Positions 34,502 through 43,055 of a stretch of DNA of 64,000 bases are shown in pieces. How positions within the stretch are numbered: position 1 is the stretch's first letter; every line of letters starts with the position of its first letter. The stretch lies in assembly GCF_024461735.1 (NCBI RefSeq), contig NZ_JANGAD010000007.1, positions 124,001 through 188,000 on the forward strand. Direction: 5' to 3'. Below the pieces are notes generated by a model. That model had not been told where the DNA came from, did no database searches, and saw only the letters and a program-made list of their open reading frames with translations. Origin of the DNA: Anaerotignum propionicum. GTDB taxonomy: Bacteria; Bacillota; Clostridia; Lachnospirales; Anaerotignaceae. A program made the position numbers and the translations under genes.

Positions 34502-35118
34502 CAGGTGAACAGCTAGTGGCTTTTGCACGGTCAAAGCTTGGGACGCCTTATGTATATGGTATGAAGGGGACTGTAATGACTCAGGCCAATTTTAATTATT
34601 TGCAGGGTCTGTTTGGCGTGAAGCTTGTGTGGAATAGTGATGAGAAAAAGGTTGGCAAGGTGTGTGTGGACTGCTCGGGGTTGATTTCATGGGCCACTGG
34701 TGTTGTCTTAAGTTCAGCACAGCTGTTTGAAAAAGCAGTTCGCAAAGAGCCAATTGGTACAATAAAGAATGCACCTATTGGTGCTTTGGTTTGGAAAAGC
34801 GGACATGTAGGAATTTATACGGGTCTGGTAGGAAATGTTCCGTATTATATTGCTGCGGATGGTTCGGCATATGGTGTGCGGGAAGTGCCGCTGAGTCAGA
34901 ATAACTTTACCCATTGGTTATTGATGGAGTATATTAACTATGATAAGGAGGATGATGAAGTGGTAACCAGAGAAAAGATAATTGTAGATGGTAAAGAAAT
35001 TGTTGTAGACCTCATTTTTAAAAACGGAACCAATTATGTTAAAATTCGGGATCTGGGAGATGCTTTGGGGTACGAAGTAAGTAGTAAAGGGAAGATTCCT
35101 GTGCTTCAAAAGAAATAA
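34498..35118 (+). CDS. Phage endolysin, NlpC/P60 peptidase with C-terminal copper-amine-oxidase-N-like domain
   Basis: The 206-residue enzyme has an N-terminal NlpC/P60 domain: catalytic Cys59 in VDCSGLI and His103 in KSGHVGIYTG. It would cut peptide bonds of the host peptidoglycan. A C-terminal segment (about 155-206, IIVDGKEIVVDLIF, GTNYVKIRDLGDALGYEV) resembles the copper amine oxidase N-like (stalk) repeat used by Firmicutes as a wall-associated module. No signal peptide is seen, in line with release through the holin. It is the last phage gene. Confidence 0.9.
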   Translation: MTGEQLVAFARSKLGTPYVYGMKGTVMTQANFNYLQGLFGVKLVWNSDEKKVGKVCVDCSGLISWATGVVLSSAQLFEKAVRKEPIGTIKNAPIGALVWKSGHVGIYTGLVGNVPYYIAADGSAYGVREVPLSQNNFTHWLLMEYINYDKEDDEVVTREKIIVDGKEIVVDLIFKNGTNYVKIRDLGDALGYEVSSKGKIPVLQKK

Positions 35119-35200
35119 TTACCATTGCATATGGAAGGTATTGGAAAAGCTGTTTTCCTTTAAATTTTCAAATGAGCTGTAGTTGGAAAGTTTCTAATTC

Positions 35201-35215
35201 TTTTATTTAAAAAAC
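35201..35215 (+). repeat. Candidate attR: right copy of the 15-bp direct repeat
   Basis: TTTTATTTAAAAAAC is identical to 19725-19739 and lies 83 nt after the endolysin stop, immediately before the terminator shared with the host VOC gene. Low complexity limits confidence. Confidence 0.3.
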
Positions 35216-35219
35216 AGAA

Positions 35220-35260
35220 AGCAGAAATTAAGGATTTTCCCATTAATTCCTGCTTTTTTT
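35220..35260. terminator. Terminator between endolysin (+) and VOC gene (-)
   Basis: AGCAGAAATTAA (35220-35231) pairs with TTAATTCCTGCT (35243-35254) with one A-C mismatch, followed by TTTTTT for plus-strand transcripts. It sits between two converging genes; on the minus strand the T tract is poor. Confidence 0.8.
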
Positions 35261-35266
35261 GTTTTG

Positions 35267-35632
35267 TTATCCCTTTGGAATGATTTCAATCCAATAATGG
35301 TCAGGATCACTGATAAAATAAATTCCCATTTCCGGGTTTTCGAAGCAGATACAACCTAATTCTTCATGCTTTTTGTGTGCTTCGTCAAAATCCTCTGCTA
35401 CAAAGGCAAGATGAAATTCGTTTTCACCTAGGCTATAGGGTGCAGTTCTTTCTTTTAACCATGTCAATTCCAAATTAAAATCTGTTATTCCATCTCCAAG
35501 ATAAACCAGTTTCCAACTACCATCGGGAGATTCCAACCTACGAACTTCTTTTAGCCCTAGGGCTTTTTCATAAAAATCCATACTTTTTTTCAGGTCTATG
35601 ACATTAAAATTATAATGATTAAATGCGAACAT
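35267..35632 (-). CDS. VOC-superfamily (glyoxalase I-like) protein
   Basis: The 121-residue product has two beta-alpha-beta-beta-beta units, with FNHYNFNVIDLKKSMDFYEK at the start, LELTWL in the middle, and FHLAFVAEDFDEAHKKHEEL and DPDHYWIEIIPKG at the end. The His6, Glu, His and Glu positions match the metal ligands of glyoxalase I. It may detoxify methylglyoxal adducts, though VOC proteins have many substrates. ATG at 35632 is preceded by AAAGGAGGCAG. It is downstream of the His-rich protein on the same strand, 29 nt away. Confidence 0.88.
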   Translation of the reverse strand: MFAFNHYNFNVIDLKKSMDFYEKALGLKEVRRLESPDGSWKLVYLGDGITDFNLELTWLKERTAPYSLGENEFHLAFVAEDFDEAHKKHEELGCICFENPEMGIYFISDPDHYWIEIIPKG

Positions 35633-35661
35633 ATTCTGCCTCCTTTATCTTCTGTGTTTTT

Positions 35662-35860
35662 TTAGTGATGCTTGTGGTCGTGGTCGTGTCCGCAGGTGCC
35701 GTGCTTGTGCTCATGATGATGGCCGTGGTCATGTCCACAATTGCAATCGTGCTTGTGCTCATGATGATGGTCGTGGTCGTGTCCACAGTCGCAATTTTGT
35801 TTGTGGTCATGGTCATGTCCGCAGTTACAATCATGCGTATGCTCGTGGGTGTGGTGGTGA
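35662..35860 (-). repeat. Tandem imperfect repeats encoding the His/Cys tail
   Basis: The 3' end of the gene is a tandem array. Two units of about 48 bp (35700-35747 and 35748-35795) are very alike, and each encodes about 16 residues of the type CNCGHDHGHHHEHKH. Further partial units lie on either side. The array probably grows and shrinks by slippage. Confidence 0.75.
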
Positions 35861-37296
35861 TCCTCTTCTTCTTGATTGGTAATGGACTGATAACCGTTAT
35901 CGGCAAAAACCATACCCACCTTATCTACAATTAGAACCCTCTGCTCCTCGGTGGAAACGTTATCAATTGCATCCATTATGCGCTGCATAATATCCTGAAC
36001 TGTGCAAACAGGTGGCAATGCCCCCATAAGGGTTTGCATAGCGATTTTCCTTGTTTGGACAGGCAGAGTGTCGAAGCTATTTCTTGTATTTTCGATAAAA
36101 GCATCAAACAAGCCATTTTTTTCTTCTTGTGTAGCAGGAGGCAAGTCATTTGGAAGGTCAAAGCGGAATAATTCATCATTAAGATTGCCGAAGAAGCATT
36201 CTCTTATAAATTCTTCGGTCATAAGAACTTTCTTTGTGTCATCATGAAAGCCTTCAAATGATCCGATTTTTTCCAGAAGTTCATACTCTTGACGACCGAT
36301 TACATTCGCTTTATCAATGACAGGTTCAACAGCTTTTTCCAGTTGCTCATTTAATGTGTCTAGATAAGCTGCTTTTTCCGTAGCATTCCATTCTCCACCA
36401 ATAAACTCACACACAGCATGGTATAAATCGGCATAGGTTGCATCTTTTTGGGTTAATTCTGTAAAGGAATAGCTAAGATACAGCAGAAGAATGCAGGAAT
36501 TAATATCATGAAGGATGCAAGAAAAATATTCCTCTATATCTTCCAAAACTTCAAATAATTCATTCAGTTCACCATAGGCTTCACCTAGAGCTTCATCTTC
36601 CATTTTATGGGGTAAAAGCATGCGCTTTGCGCCTAAGGCCTCGGCAATTTCAGGAAAATATTTCCCATAAAGAGGATTTGTCTCAGGGCAGCAAAAACCC
36701 TCAAAGGTTTTTAAGGACATTTCAATAAATTCTTTGCTTTCCTCAGTGAAAGCTGCGTTTAGACATTCCTTCACTTCTGTATAAAACTTGTCCCTAGTAA
36801 TGAAAAGGGGAACGCATTTTAATAACTGACTCATGTAGCTTTTTTGAGCCAATGTATGATCTGCACTTTCCATAAAAGCATGACAGTCTGCAAAAAATAG
36901 TGACCATTCCACTTGCTTTTCAGTAACCTTGTCTTCAATATATTTTCTCAGAGCAATTTGATCATTTATGGTTGTAGAAATAATGTTCCACTGAGAAAAA
37001 TAGCTATATACGGTTTCATAGATGGATAAAAGCCGTTTTTTAAGAGAAATACAGTTTTCTAAAACCGCAATACGCCCTTCAGTAATACCATCCAATATGT
37101 CTTCTAAGTTTAAAAGATAGCCACGGATTTCCTTTCTGATTTCAGCAATATCTTGAGGGATTTGGTAGGGGAGGGGGTTATTTTCCTCTTCTTCCATTGC
37201 ACTCATTAAAAGCAACAAAAGGCTGCCAATTGCTTGCTGGTAAATATATTTCGCCGAAAGTGTTTTAATTTGTTCCTCTGATGCATGATTTGACAA
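35662..37296 (-). CDS. Unrecognised 544-aa protein with a His/Cys-rich metal-binding tail
   Basis: Residues 1 to about 470 are acidic and helical and match no family I know. The last 70 residues contain about 28 His and 7 Cys in repeats such as CNCGHDHDH and HHEHKH, with no membrane helix or signal peptide. Such tails in HypB, SlyD and ZIP-type proteins bind nickel, zinc or copper, so storage, buffering or delivery of metal is likely. The start is TTG 37296 with AAAGGAG 8 nt upstream. A good sigma-A promoter lies just above and the VOC gene just below. The core function is unknown. Confidence 0.8.
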   Translation of the reverse strand: MSNHASEEQIKTLSAKYIYQQAIGSLLLLLMSAMEEEENNPLPYQIPQDIAEIRKEIRGYLLNLEDILDGITEGRIAVLENCISLKKRLLSIYETVYSYFSQWNIISTTINDQIALRKYIEDKVTEKQVEWSLFFADCHAFMESADHTLAQKSYMSQLLKCVPLFITRDKFYTEVKECLNAAFTEESKEFIEMSLKTFEGFCCPETNPLYGKYFPEIAEALGAKRMLLPHKMEDEALGEAYGELNELFEVLEDIEEYFSCILHDINSCILLLYLSYSFTELTQKDATYADLYHAVCEFIGGEWNATEKAAYLDTLNEQLEKAVEPVIDKANVIGRQEYELLEKIGSFEGFHDDTKKVLMTEEFIRECFFGNLNDELFRFDLPNDLPPATQEEKNGLFDAFIENTRNSFDTLPVQTRKIAMQTLMGALPPVCTVQDIMQRIMDAIDNVSTEEQRVLIVDKVGMVFADNGYQSITNQEEEDHHHTHEHTHDCNCGHDHDHKQNCDCGHDHDHHHEHKHDCNCGHDHGHHHEHKHGTCGHDHDHKHH

Positions 37297-37663
37297 AAGA
37301 AGATCTCCTTTCTGAATTCAAAATCTTATAACAAGTTTCCCATCTATTATATAGGGTTTTAGGAAAAAGTACAACGAAACTTTTTATTCAAGTGTGGCGT
37401 ATTATGGCAAAAACAGCCATTTATAGCATGGAGATAAGTTTTTTCAGATATCAAGCAGTGGGAAAATAAAATTCCAGAACTAATTTCTTTGTAAAGGATT
37501 TTTAAAGCAAATTATTAGGACTGAAAAAAATGGTGTAAAATTTTTGTGATGTTGTTATAATGAAACAAACATAAGAGATTAAAAAGCAGTTTAATAAAGT
37601 TATAGTACATTAAGAAACTAGGGTATGATGCCCCAAAACTTACAAAGGAGAATGTAAAACATT
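37297..37663. other. Divergent intergenic region
   Basis: These 367 bases lie between two diverging genes. The minus-strand promoter at 37346-37374 serves the His-rich gene. For the ABC exporter a weaker match, TGTAAA with TATAAT at about 37532-37559, is possible. Nothing else is seen. Confidence 0.5.
37346..37374 (-). promoter_or_regulatory. Sigma-A promoter of the His-rich protein operon
   Basis: On the minus strand TTGTAC (37374-37369) and TATAAT (37351-37346) are separated by 17 nt. The predicted start is near 37339, giving a leader of about 43 nt to the TTG start codon. Confidence 0.7.
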
Positions 37664-39409
37664 ATGAAGCTTTTTCAAAAATTCATAAAATATTATAAGC
37701 CATATCGCTTTTTATTTTATATGGATTTATTTTGTGCATTGATTGTTTCAATCATTGATTTATCTTTCCCGTTGATTCTAAATATTCTAAATCGAGGGAT
37801 TTTTCTAGGAGAAGGGGACAAAATCATAAAAATTATTGGCTATGTGGGCATTTTATTGCTGGTTATGTATGTGGTGCGCTATTTTGCCCAATATTTTATT
37901 ACCTCTTGGGGGCACATAATGGGTGCCCGAATGGAAAGTGATATGCGGCAGGATTTGTTTTCTCATTTACAGAAGCTGAGTTTTTCCTATTATGACAAAA
38001 ACAACACTGGGGATATGATGTCTCGCATTGTATCTGATCTTTTTGATATATCCGAGCTCGCTCACCATGGACCGGAGAATATTTTTATGTCAGTGCTAAA
38101 GATAACTGGCTCTTTTATCATTTTGTTTCTTTTGAATGGAAAGCTTACGTTGATTTTAATTGGTGTTACAATCGTTATGATTCTTTTTTCCTACTTTAGA
38201 AATAAAAAGATGCGTTCCATTTTTATGGATAACAGATTAAAGATTTCAGGAGTCAATTCCCGTGTGCAGGATAGTCTTGCTGGTATCCGCGTGGTGAAAT
38301 CCTTTGTGAATGAGGCATATGAAAACGAAAGATTTCAAGAAAGCAACCAAACTTTTTTGGAATCCAAAAATAGAAGCTATCGTACCATGGGCGGTTATAT
38401 GGCGGGGAATTCCTTTTTTCAAGGCCTTTTCTATACCATTATTATTGTGGTGGGTGGATTATTAATCGCAAAGGACGAGCTTGTTGCCACCGACCTTGCA
38501 CTTTATGTTTTGTATGTCAATATTTATATGAACCCAATAGAGCTATTGCTGAATTTTACCGAGCAATTCCAGAAAGGCTATGCAGGTTTTCGACGTTTCA
38601 TAGAGGTTCTTGATACAGAGCCGGAAATTTTTGATGCTATTGGTGCTACAGAGTTGGTTGAGGTAAAGGGAGATATTGAATTTCGTGATGTGTCTTTTAG
38701 CTATGATGATTCTATTAAGGTATTGAATCATATGAGTGTGCAAATCAAAGCCGGGGAGACAATGGCTTTAGTAGGGCCTTCAGGAGGCGGAAAAACCACT
38801 TTTTGTTCCCTTTTGCCCCGTTTTTATGAAGTTACAGATGGTGCCGTGCTGATTGATGGGAAGGACATTCGCTCTATAACCTTAGAATCTTTGCGCTCTG
38901 CCATTGGCATTGTACAGCAGGATGTTTACATTTTCGCAGGAAACATTCGGGATAATATTACCTATGGCAGATTAAACGCAACAGAAGAAGAAATTCATGA
39001 GGCTGCTAAAAATGCTAATATTCATGAGTTTATTCTCTCCCTTCCTGATGGTTATGATACTTTTGTGGGAGAGAGGGGGACTCGCCTTTCGGGAGGACAA
39101 AAGCAAAGAATTGCCATTGCCCGTGTGTTTTTGAAAAATCCAAAAATTTTGATTCTTGACGAGGCTACCTCTGCCCTAGATAATGAGAGCGAAAAATATA
39201 TTCAAGAGTCTTTGGAGAGACTTTCGGAAAATAGAACTACAATCGTTATTGCCCATAGACTCAGCACCATTCGTAATGCTGACGAAATTGTGGTTTTGAC
39301 GGATGAGGGTATTGCAGAAAGAGGAAAGCACGAGGTGCTCCTGAAAAAGAATGGGATATATTCTCGTTATTATAACATGCAGTTTGAAGGCATTGAGAAT
39401 ACAAAATGA
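37664..39409 (+). CDS. ABC transporter, fused membrane and ATPase domains (MdlB-like exporter)
   Basis: The 581-residue half-transporter has a six-helix membrane domain (about 1-310) and an ATPase domain (about 340-581) with Walker A GPSGGGKTT, Q-loop IVQQDVYIFAG, signature LSGGQKQR, Walker B ILILDEAT and switch AHRLST. As a homodimer it would export lipids, peptides or drugs; the substrate is not indicated. ATG 37664 follows AAAGGAGAATG. It stands alone, closed by a long terminator, so a homodimer is more likely than a pair. Confidence 0.93.
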   Translation: MKLFQKFIKYYKPYRFLFYMDLFCALIVSIIDLSFPLILNILNRGIFLGEGDKIIKIIGYVGILLLVMYVVRYFAQYFITSWGHIMGARMESDMRQDLFSHLQKLSFSYYDKNNTGDMMSRIVSDLFDISELAHHGPENIFMSVLKITGSFIILFLLNGKLTLILIGVTIVMILFSYFRNKKMRSIFMDNRLKISGVNSRVQDSLAGIRVVKSFVNEAYENERFQESNQTFLESKNRSYRTMGGYMAGNSFFQGLFYTIIIVVGGLLIAKDELVATDLALYVLYVNIYMNPIELLLNFTEQFQKGYAGFRRFIEVLDTEPEIFDAIGATELVEVKGDIEFRDVSFSYDDSIKVLNHMSVQIKAGETMALVGPSGGGKTTFCSLLPRFYEVTDGAVLIDGKDIRSITLESLRSAIGIVQQDVYIFAGNIRDNITYGRLNATEEEIHEAAKNANIHEFILSLPDGYDTFVGERGTRLSGGQKQRIAIARVFLKNPKILILDEATSALDNESEKYIQESLERLSENRTTIVIAHRLSTIRNADEIVVLTDEGIAERGKHEVLLKKNGIYSRYYNMQFEGIENTK

Positions 39410-39496
39410 TAGAAAATCAATAAATAACAACTATTTTGCACATATAGATGCAGGAATTACGAATTTACCAGCTGCAGGAATCATCAACAAAAGAGT

Positions 39497-39542
39497 AAAA
39501 GGCTGATTCCAGAGAATGATATTTCTCTGAATCAGCCTTTTT
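39497..39542. terminator. Long bidirectional terminator between the ABC exporter and addB
   Basis: AAAAGGCTGATTC (39497-39509) pairs perfectly with GAATCAGCCTTTT (39529-39541), extended by CAGAGA/TCTCTG with a shared base. A and T tracts lie on both sides, so it can serve both converging genes. Confidence 0.9.
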
Positions 39543-39574
39543 GATGTGTCTGGAAGTATGGAAGGACTATTGTC

Positions 39575-42500
39575 CTATTCCTCAATCATATCCCAAAAAT
39601 CTTTTTTTGCTATTTTCTTTAGGTTACGCCATTTGGGTTCATCATCATAATCATAACGACAAATGGATTTGAAACGACAATATGTACAAGGGGTCTGATC
39701 ATTTTTACGATAAGGAGAAGGGGCAATCACACCACTTTGTATAGAATTTCCCAGTTCTTTCCCGCGGTTGACAACAAAAGAAAGGAGCTTTTTATATTGT
39801 TCTTCATCAGCTAGATAAGCGGAGGAAGATGGATCCCCTTTTTTTGTATAACCAACGGGGACTATGGAAGAACTTCTCCCTTTTGTATCCTCCATAAAAA
39901 TATGGTCAACGCCTTGAATAACTGCTTCATCCTCCAAAATAAGACCGGACATTTGCATTTTTTGATATAACGCTTCTTCAATTTCCTCTGCACTCATCTC
40001 TTGGTTGAGTGCTAGATTAGGGTCGGAAATTCTAAAGTAAAATACACCACCGGGTTTTATCGGTGTTTCTGTTTTTTTGTAATGCTTTAAATAAGCATCT
40101 AAATAAACCAGCAACTGTAGTTGAAGGCCATAATAAATATCCTGAAAGTTAAAGGCCTTTGAGCCAGATTTATAGTCTATGATTTTTGCATAACGTTTTC
40201 CTTGGGCATCCAATAAATCCACACGGTCTATTTTTCCCGAAAGTACCAATTCTTTTCCTTCTGCTAATTGGATTACGATGGGGGGGAGAGCTTCGTGATT
40301 GCCAAAGCCAATTTCATAACCAGCGGGCACAAAATCTCCGTTTTTCAAATGCCGTACCAATGTCCAAGCAGCACGGGCTGAAATGCGTTTTAAGCGGCGG
40401 ATAAGGTATTGATTTGCCGCAGAATCCATTAAAACCGCTTCTCCCAACTTAGGTGCGGCTAGGTCAACGGCCTCATAAATCATTTCTTCCGTTTTTTCTT
40501 GAGAGAGGGAACCCCAAGGAATATTCTCTGTTTGAATCTTATTGGAAAATAGCTCCAGCACCTCATGGAATAATAATCCCAAATCAGGGGTGTGCAGTTG
40601 ATATAGCTTTCTCTCTGTTGCTTTAAGCCCATATTCAGCAAAGTAGGAAAAGGGGCAGGCGGCAAAACGTTCTAAACGGGACACGCTGGAGAAAATCTTT
40701 TCACCGTATAAACTTCTGATTGTTTTTACAGAGAGACGTTCTTGCTTTTTTGTAGTGATGAAGCCTTTACGCAGTAAGGATAACCGTTTTACCCAGATTG
40801 GTTCGGTAGCAAAAAAGCTGTAGATATCCTGCCAAAGGGGCTCCATTGGGATATCTTTTTGGTGATTTCGCATTTTTTCGCCCAGTAGATGAAAAGCGGA
40901 GGCAGGAACCATTTCTTCTGCTTGGAACACAGAGTAAGATTGAATCTGTAAAGTGCTGTCCATTCGGCAAAGACGGTCAATAAGAGGCGACGGAAAAAGA
41001 GCTTTTCCTTCCGTGTTGCCGTTTGCAAAGGTTAAAAATAAGCCTTGGGAAGGCCTAGTAAGGCCACGATAAATTAAAAACTGTTCTTCAAAAGCCTTTT
41101 GCTTTCCGCCGTTTGCCAGTTCCATACCTGTTTCCGTTAAAAGTTGACGTTCCGCTTCGGTAAAAATTCCTTGGGGTTGAGAGGGAGAAGGCAGGACACC
41201 TTCATTCACACCAAGGACAAAGAGATACTTAATTTCCGGCAGGCGGGAGCGTTCAATATCTCCTACCACAAGGCAGTCTGTGGTGGGGGGGATTACACCC
41301 ATGGTACACTTTTGAAGGCCGGCAGATAATACTTTTGCAGCTTCTGCCATGGTCATTGGTTCTTCCCCCAAGATTTCCGTTGCTTTATCCAGAACTTGTA
41401 GTAGAAGCTGCCAAATTTGTCGATGCTCCTCCGCCTTAGATGGATTCCCCTTTTCTATAGAATCTTCCGTCCATGTTACAAGGGTTTGGGCAACATGAAG
41501 GGTCTCCAAATGCTGAAACAGAAGGGCAATGAATTCCTTTAGAGGGAGCCGTCCTTTTCTTTTGATTTGCAAAAATGGTTGAAATGGTTCCAAAAATTTT
41601 TGCCGTAAAAGGTTCATAAAGGCAATGGTTTCTTCTCCTTCTTTTTTTAAACCGTATTCCCAGTTCTCTTTTTGCCACTTATAGCCTTTAATTCCATAGG
41701 CAAGAACGTAATTTTCTAACGCATCCTGCTCTTCAAAGGTAAAGGGAATTAGGCCGGATTTCAAATAAGAAAATACATTTTCATATCGAAAATCGTAAAT
41801 TAACAAATCCAACAGTGCTGTTACCATAGTAATTAGGGGATGGGACGTAATTTCCCTTCGGCTGTCTATAAAGCAGGGAATGCCATATTCGCGTAAAGTA
41901 CTCCTCAGGCTTTTCTCATAAGCGCCCATTGCATTGGTCACAATGGCGATTTCTTTATAACGAAGACCTTTTTCCCGCACAAGACGGATGATTTTTCCAG
42001 CGGCAAAAGTAATTTCCTCTTGCTTAGTGGGGCAAGGGGTGATGCTGATGCTTTCTGCCAGACTGCATTTTTTATGATAACCTTGAAAATAGTATTTCTC
42101 CAAGGATTTTAATGCATTGGTTTCTGCTCTGTGATTTTCAGAAAGAAAAACAGATGGCGCTAAAGGAATACCATTTTCCTCAGCAATGCGAGTTAATTTA
42201 TTTTTCGTGATATATGGCTCGTAAAAAGGTGCTGATTGAGCTAAAAATGGAGCGAGAAAGCTTTTTTCGTCCATGGGCAGCGTAACGTTTACTTGTGTTG
42301 ATAGCTTTAACAAATTTTCGATTACGGAATACTCCTGAGGCGTAAAGCCATAAAAACCATCAAGCCATATTTCAGTTTCTTGAAAGGGTTTTTCTATAGA
42401 AAGCTGTGCTGCCAAAAGGGAAAGGGTTTCATCAGCCAAGATGTAATCCTTTTTTGTAAATTTGATATAGGCATCATAAATTTTCGCTAAGTCTGTCAAC

Positions 42501-42961
42501 TTTTCAGTTACACCTTGAGTGAGGCTCCCTGCTTGGGCTTTTTCAAGAAGCTGACTTGGTTCTATGTAGTATTGAAAAAATTCTGAAATTGTCAAGCTAA
42601 GTTGATCTATAAAACCGGTCTTGTTCATTACATTGCCAAAAAAGGAGAGATTTTCTTTTTCATCCAAAAGAACCTTCTGTAGTGCCATGGATTTGCCAAT
42701 GTCTCCCAAAGGAGCCTTTCGTCCCATGCCGTTTTTTGAAAAGGTCTGATGGGCTAGGCGGCCAAAGCTTAAAACCTCAGCCAAGAGAATGGCATTTTGA
42801 GGGCTTTGGGCAATCAAATCACGTTCTGCCTGAGAGGTAAATTGTTCAGGCACAATATAAATTTGGCGTCCTAAACCCATTTTTTGTTTTTCAATAATTT
42901 CATCCATGCAAAGATGGGTTTTTCCTGTACCGGCGGTGCCGATGATAAAGCGCAATGCCAT
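39575..42961 (-). CDS. addB: ATP-dependent helicase/nuclease subunit B
   Basis: This 1128-residue protein has Walker A GTAGTGKT (residues 8-15), helicase-like central regions (VTLPMDEKSFLAP, LFVLGVNEGVLPSPSQPQGI) and a C-terminal RecB-type nuclease domain with DRVDLLDAQG and KIIDYKSG. Cys769 plus Cys1092, Cys1095 and Cys1101 match the iron-sulfur ligands of AddB. With AddA it resects double-strand breaks to start recombination. The open frame extends to 43348, but ATG 42961 follows AAAGGAGG and begins the ATPase fold; the extra part is antisense to the next gene. addA is not adjacent: a terminator follows. Confidence 0.93.
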   Translation of the reverse strand: MALRFIIGTAGTGKTHLCMDEIIEKQKMGLGRQIYIVPEQFTSQAERDLIAQSPQNAILLAEVLSFGRLAHQTFSKNGMGRKAPLGDIGKSMALQKVLLDEKENLSFFGNVMNKTGFIDQLSLTISEFFQYYIEPSQLLEKAQAGSLTQGVTEKLTDLAKIYDAYIKFTKKDYILADETLSLLAAQLSIEKPFQETEIWLDGFYGFTPQEYSVIENLLKLSTQVNVTLPMDEKSFLAPFLAQSAPFYEPYITKNKLTRIAEENGIPLAPSVFLSENHRAETNALKSLEKYYFQGYHKKCSLAESISITPCPTKQEEITFAAGKIIRLVREKGLRYKEIAIVTNAMGAYEKSLRSTLREYGIPCFIDSRREITSHPLITMVTALLDLLIYDFRYENVFSYLKSGLIPFTFEEQDALENYVLAYGIKGYKWQKENWEYGLKKEGEETIAFMNLLRQKFLEPFQPFLQIKRKGRLPLKEFIALLFQHLETLHVAQTLVTWTEDSIEKGNPSKAEEHRQIWQLLLQVLDKATEILGEEPMTMAEAAKVLSAGLQKCTMGVIPPTTDCLVVGDIERSRLPEIKYLFVLGVNEGVLPSPSQPQGIFTEAERQLLTETGMELANGGKQKAFEEQFLIYRGLTRPSQGLFLTFANGNTEGKALFPSPLIDRLCRMDSTLQIQSYSVFQAEEMVPASAFHLLGEKMRNHQKDIPMEPLWQDIYSFFATEPIWVKRLSLLRKGFITTKKQERLSVKTIRSLYGEKIFSSVSRLERFAACPFSYFAEYGLKATERKLYQLHTPDLGLLFHEVLELFSNKIQTENIPWGSLSQEKTEEMIYEAVDLAAPKLGEAVLMDSAANQYLIRRLKRISARAAWTLVRHLKNGDFVPAGYEIGFGNHEALPPIVIQLAEGKELVLSGKIDRVDLLDAQGKRYAKIIDYKSGSKAFNFQDIYYGLQLQLLVYLDAYLKHYKKTETPIKPGGVFYFRISDPNLALNQEMSAEEIEEALYQKMQMSGLILEDEAVIQGVDHIFMEDTKGRSSSIVPVGYTKKGDPSSSAYLADEEQYKKLLSFVVNRGKELGNSIQSGVIAPSPYRKNDQTPCTYCRFKSICRYDYDDEPKWRNLKKIAKKDFWDMIEE

Positions 42962-42985
42962 TTGGGTATCCTCCTTTTTCTTAAC

Positions 42986-43014
42986 ATGATACCCAACAGA
43001 AAGCTTTTTTTCAA
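42986..43014 (-). promoter_or_regulatory. Promoter of addB
   Basis: On the minus strand TTGAAA (43014-43009) and TATCAT (42991-42986) have a 17-nt spacer. The start would be near 42979, close to the ribosome site. GGGTATC (42964-42970) and GATACCC (42988-42994) form an inverted repeat spanning the -10 box and Shine-Dalgarno, which may be an operator or hairpin. Confidence 0.6.
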
Positions 43015-43055
43015 GGCAAACTTGTACAGCGGAATAAAGGGGAGGTGACAAACAT

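Larger units (their letters stand above)
20723..35118 (+). mobile_element. Siphovirus virion-morphogenesis cassette without lysogeny or replication genes
   Basis: Twenty-two intact, same-strand genes run in standard siphovirus order: small and large terminase, portal, scaffold, capsid, connectors, tail tube, two tail chaperones, tape measure, Dit, BppU-like, XkdX, Tal-like, XhlA, holin and NlpC/P60 endolysin. No integrase, excisionase, repressor, replication or antirepressor gene lies in or beside it. Flanks are ordinary host genes. It is either a trimmed prophage that keeps its late module or a domesticated, gene-transfer-agent-like particle cassette. Every frame looks open, which argues against old decay, but no minor head protein is present in the 418-nt gap after the portal gene. 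Confidence 0.85.

Noticed and set aside
35662..35860. Regular short repeats that could suggest a CRISPR array
   Set aside because: The units are in frame, encode His/Cys motifs and have no unique spacers of constant length; no cas gene is nearby.
35623..35934. Plus-strand frame of 103 codons that encodes a very hydrophobic, Val/Met-rich peptide opposite the His-rich tail
   Set aside because: It is the mirror of the His/Asp codon repeats (CAT and GAC read in reverse give ATG and GTC); it has no ribosome site.
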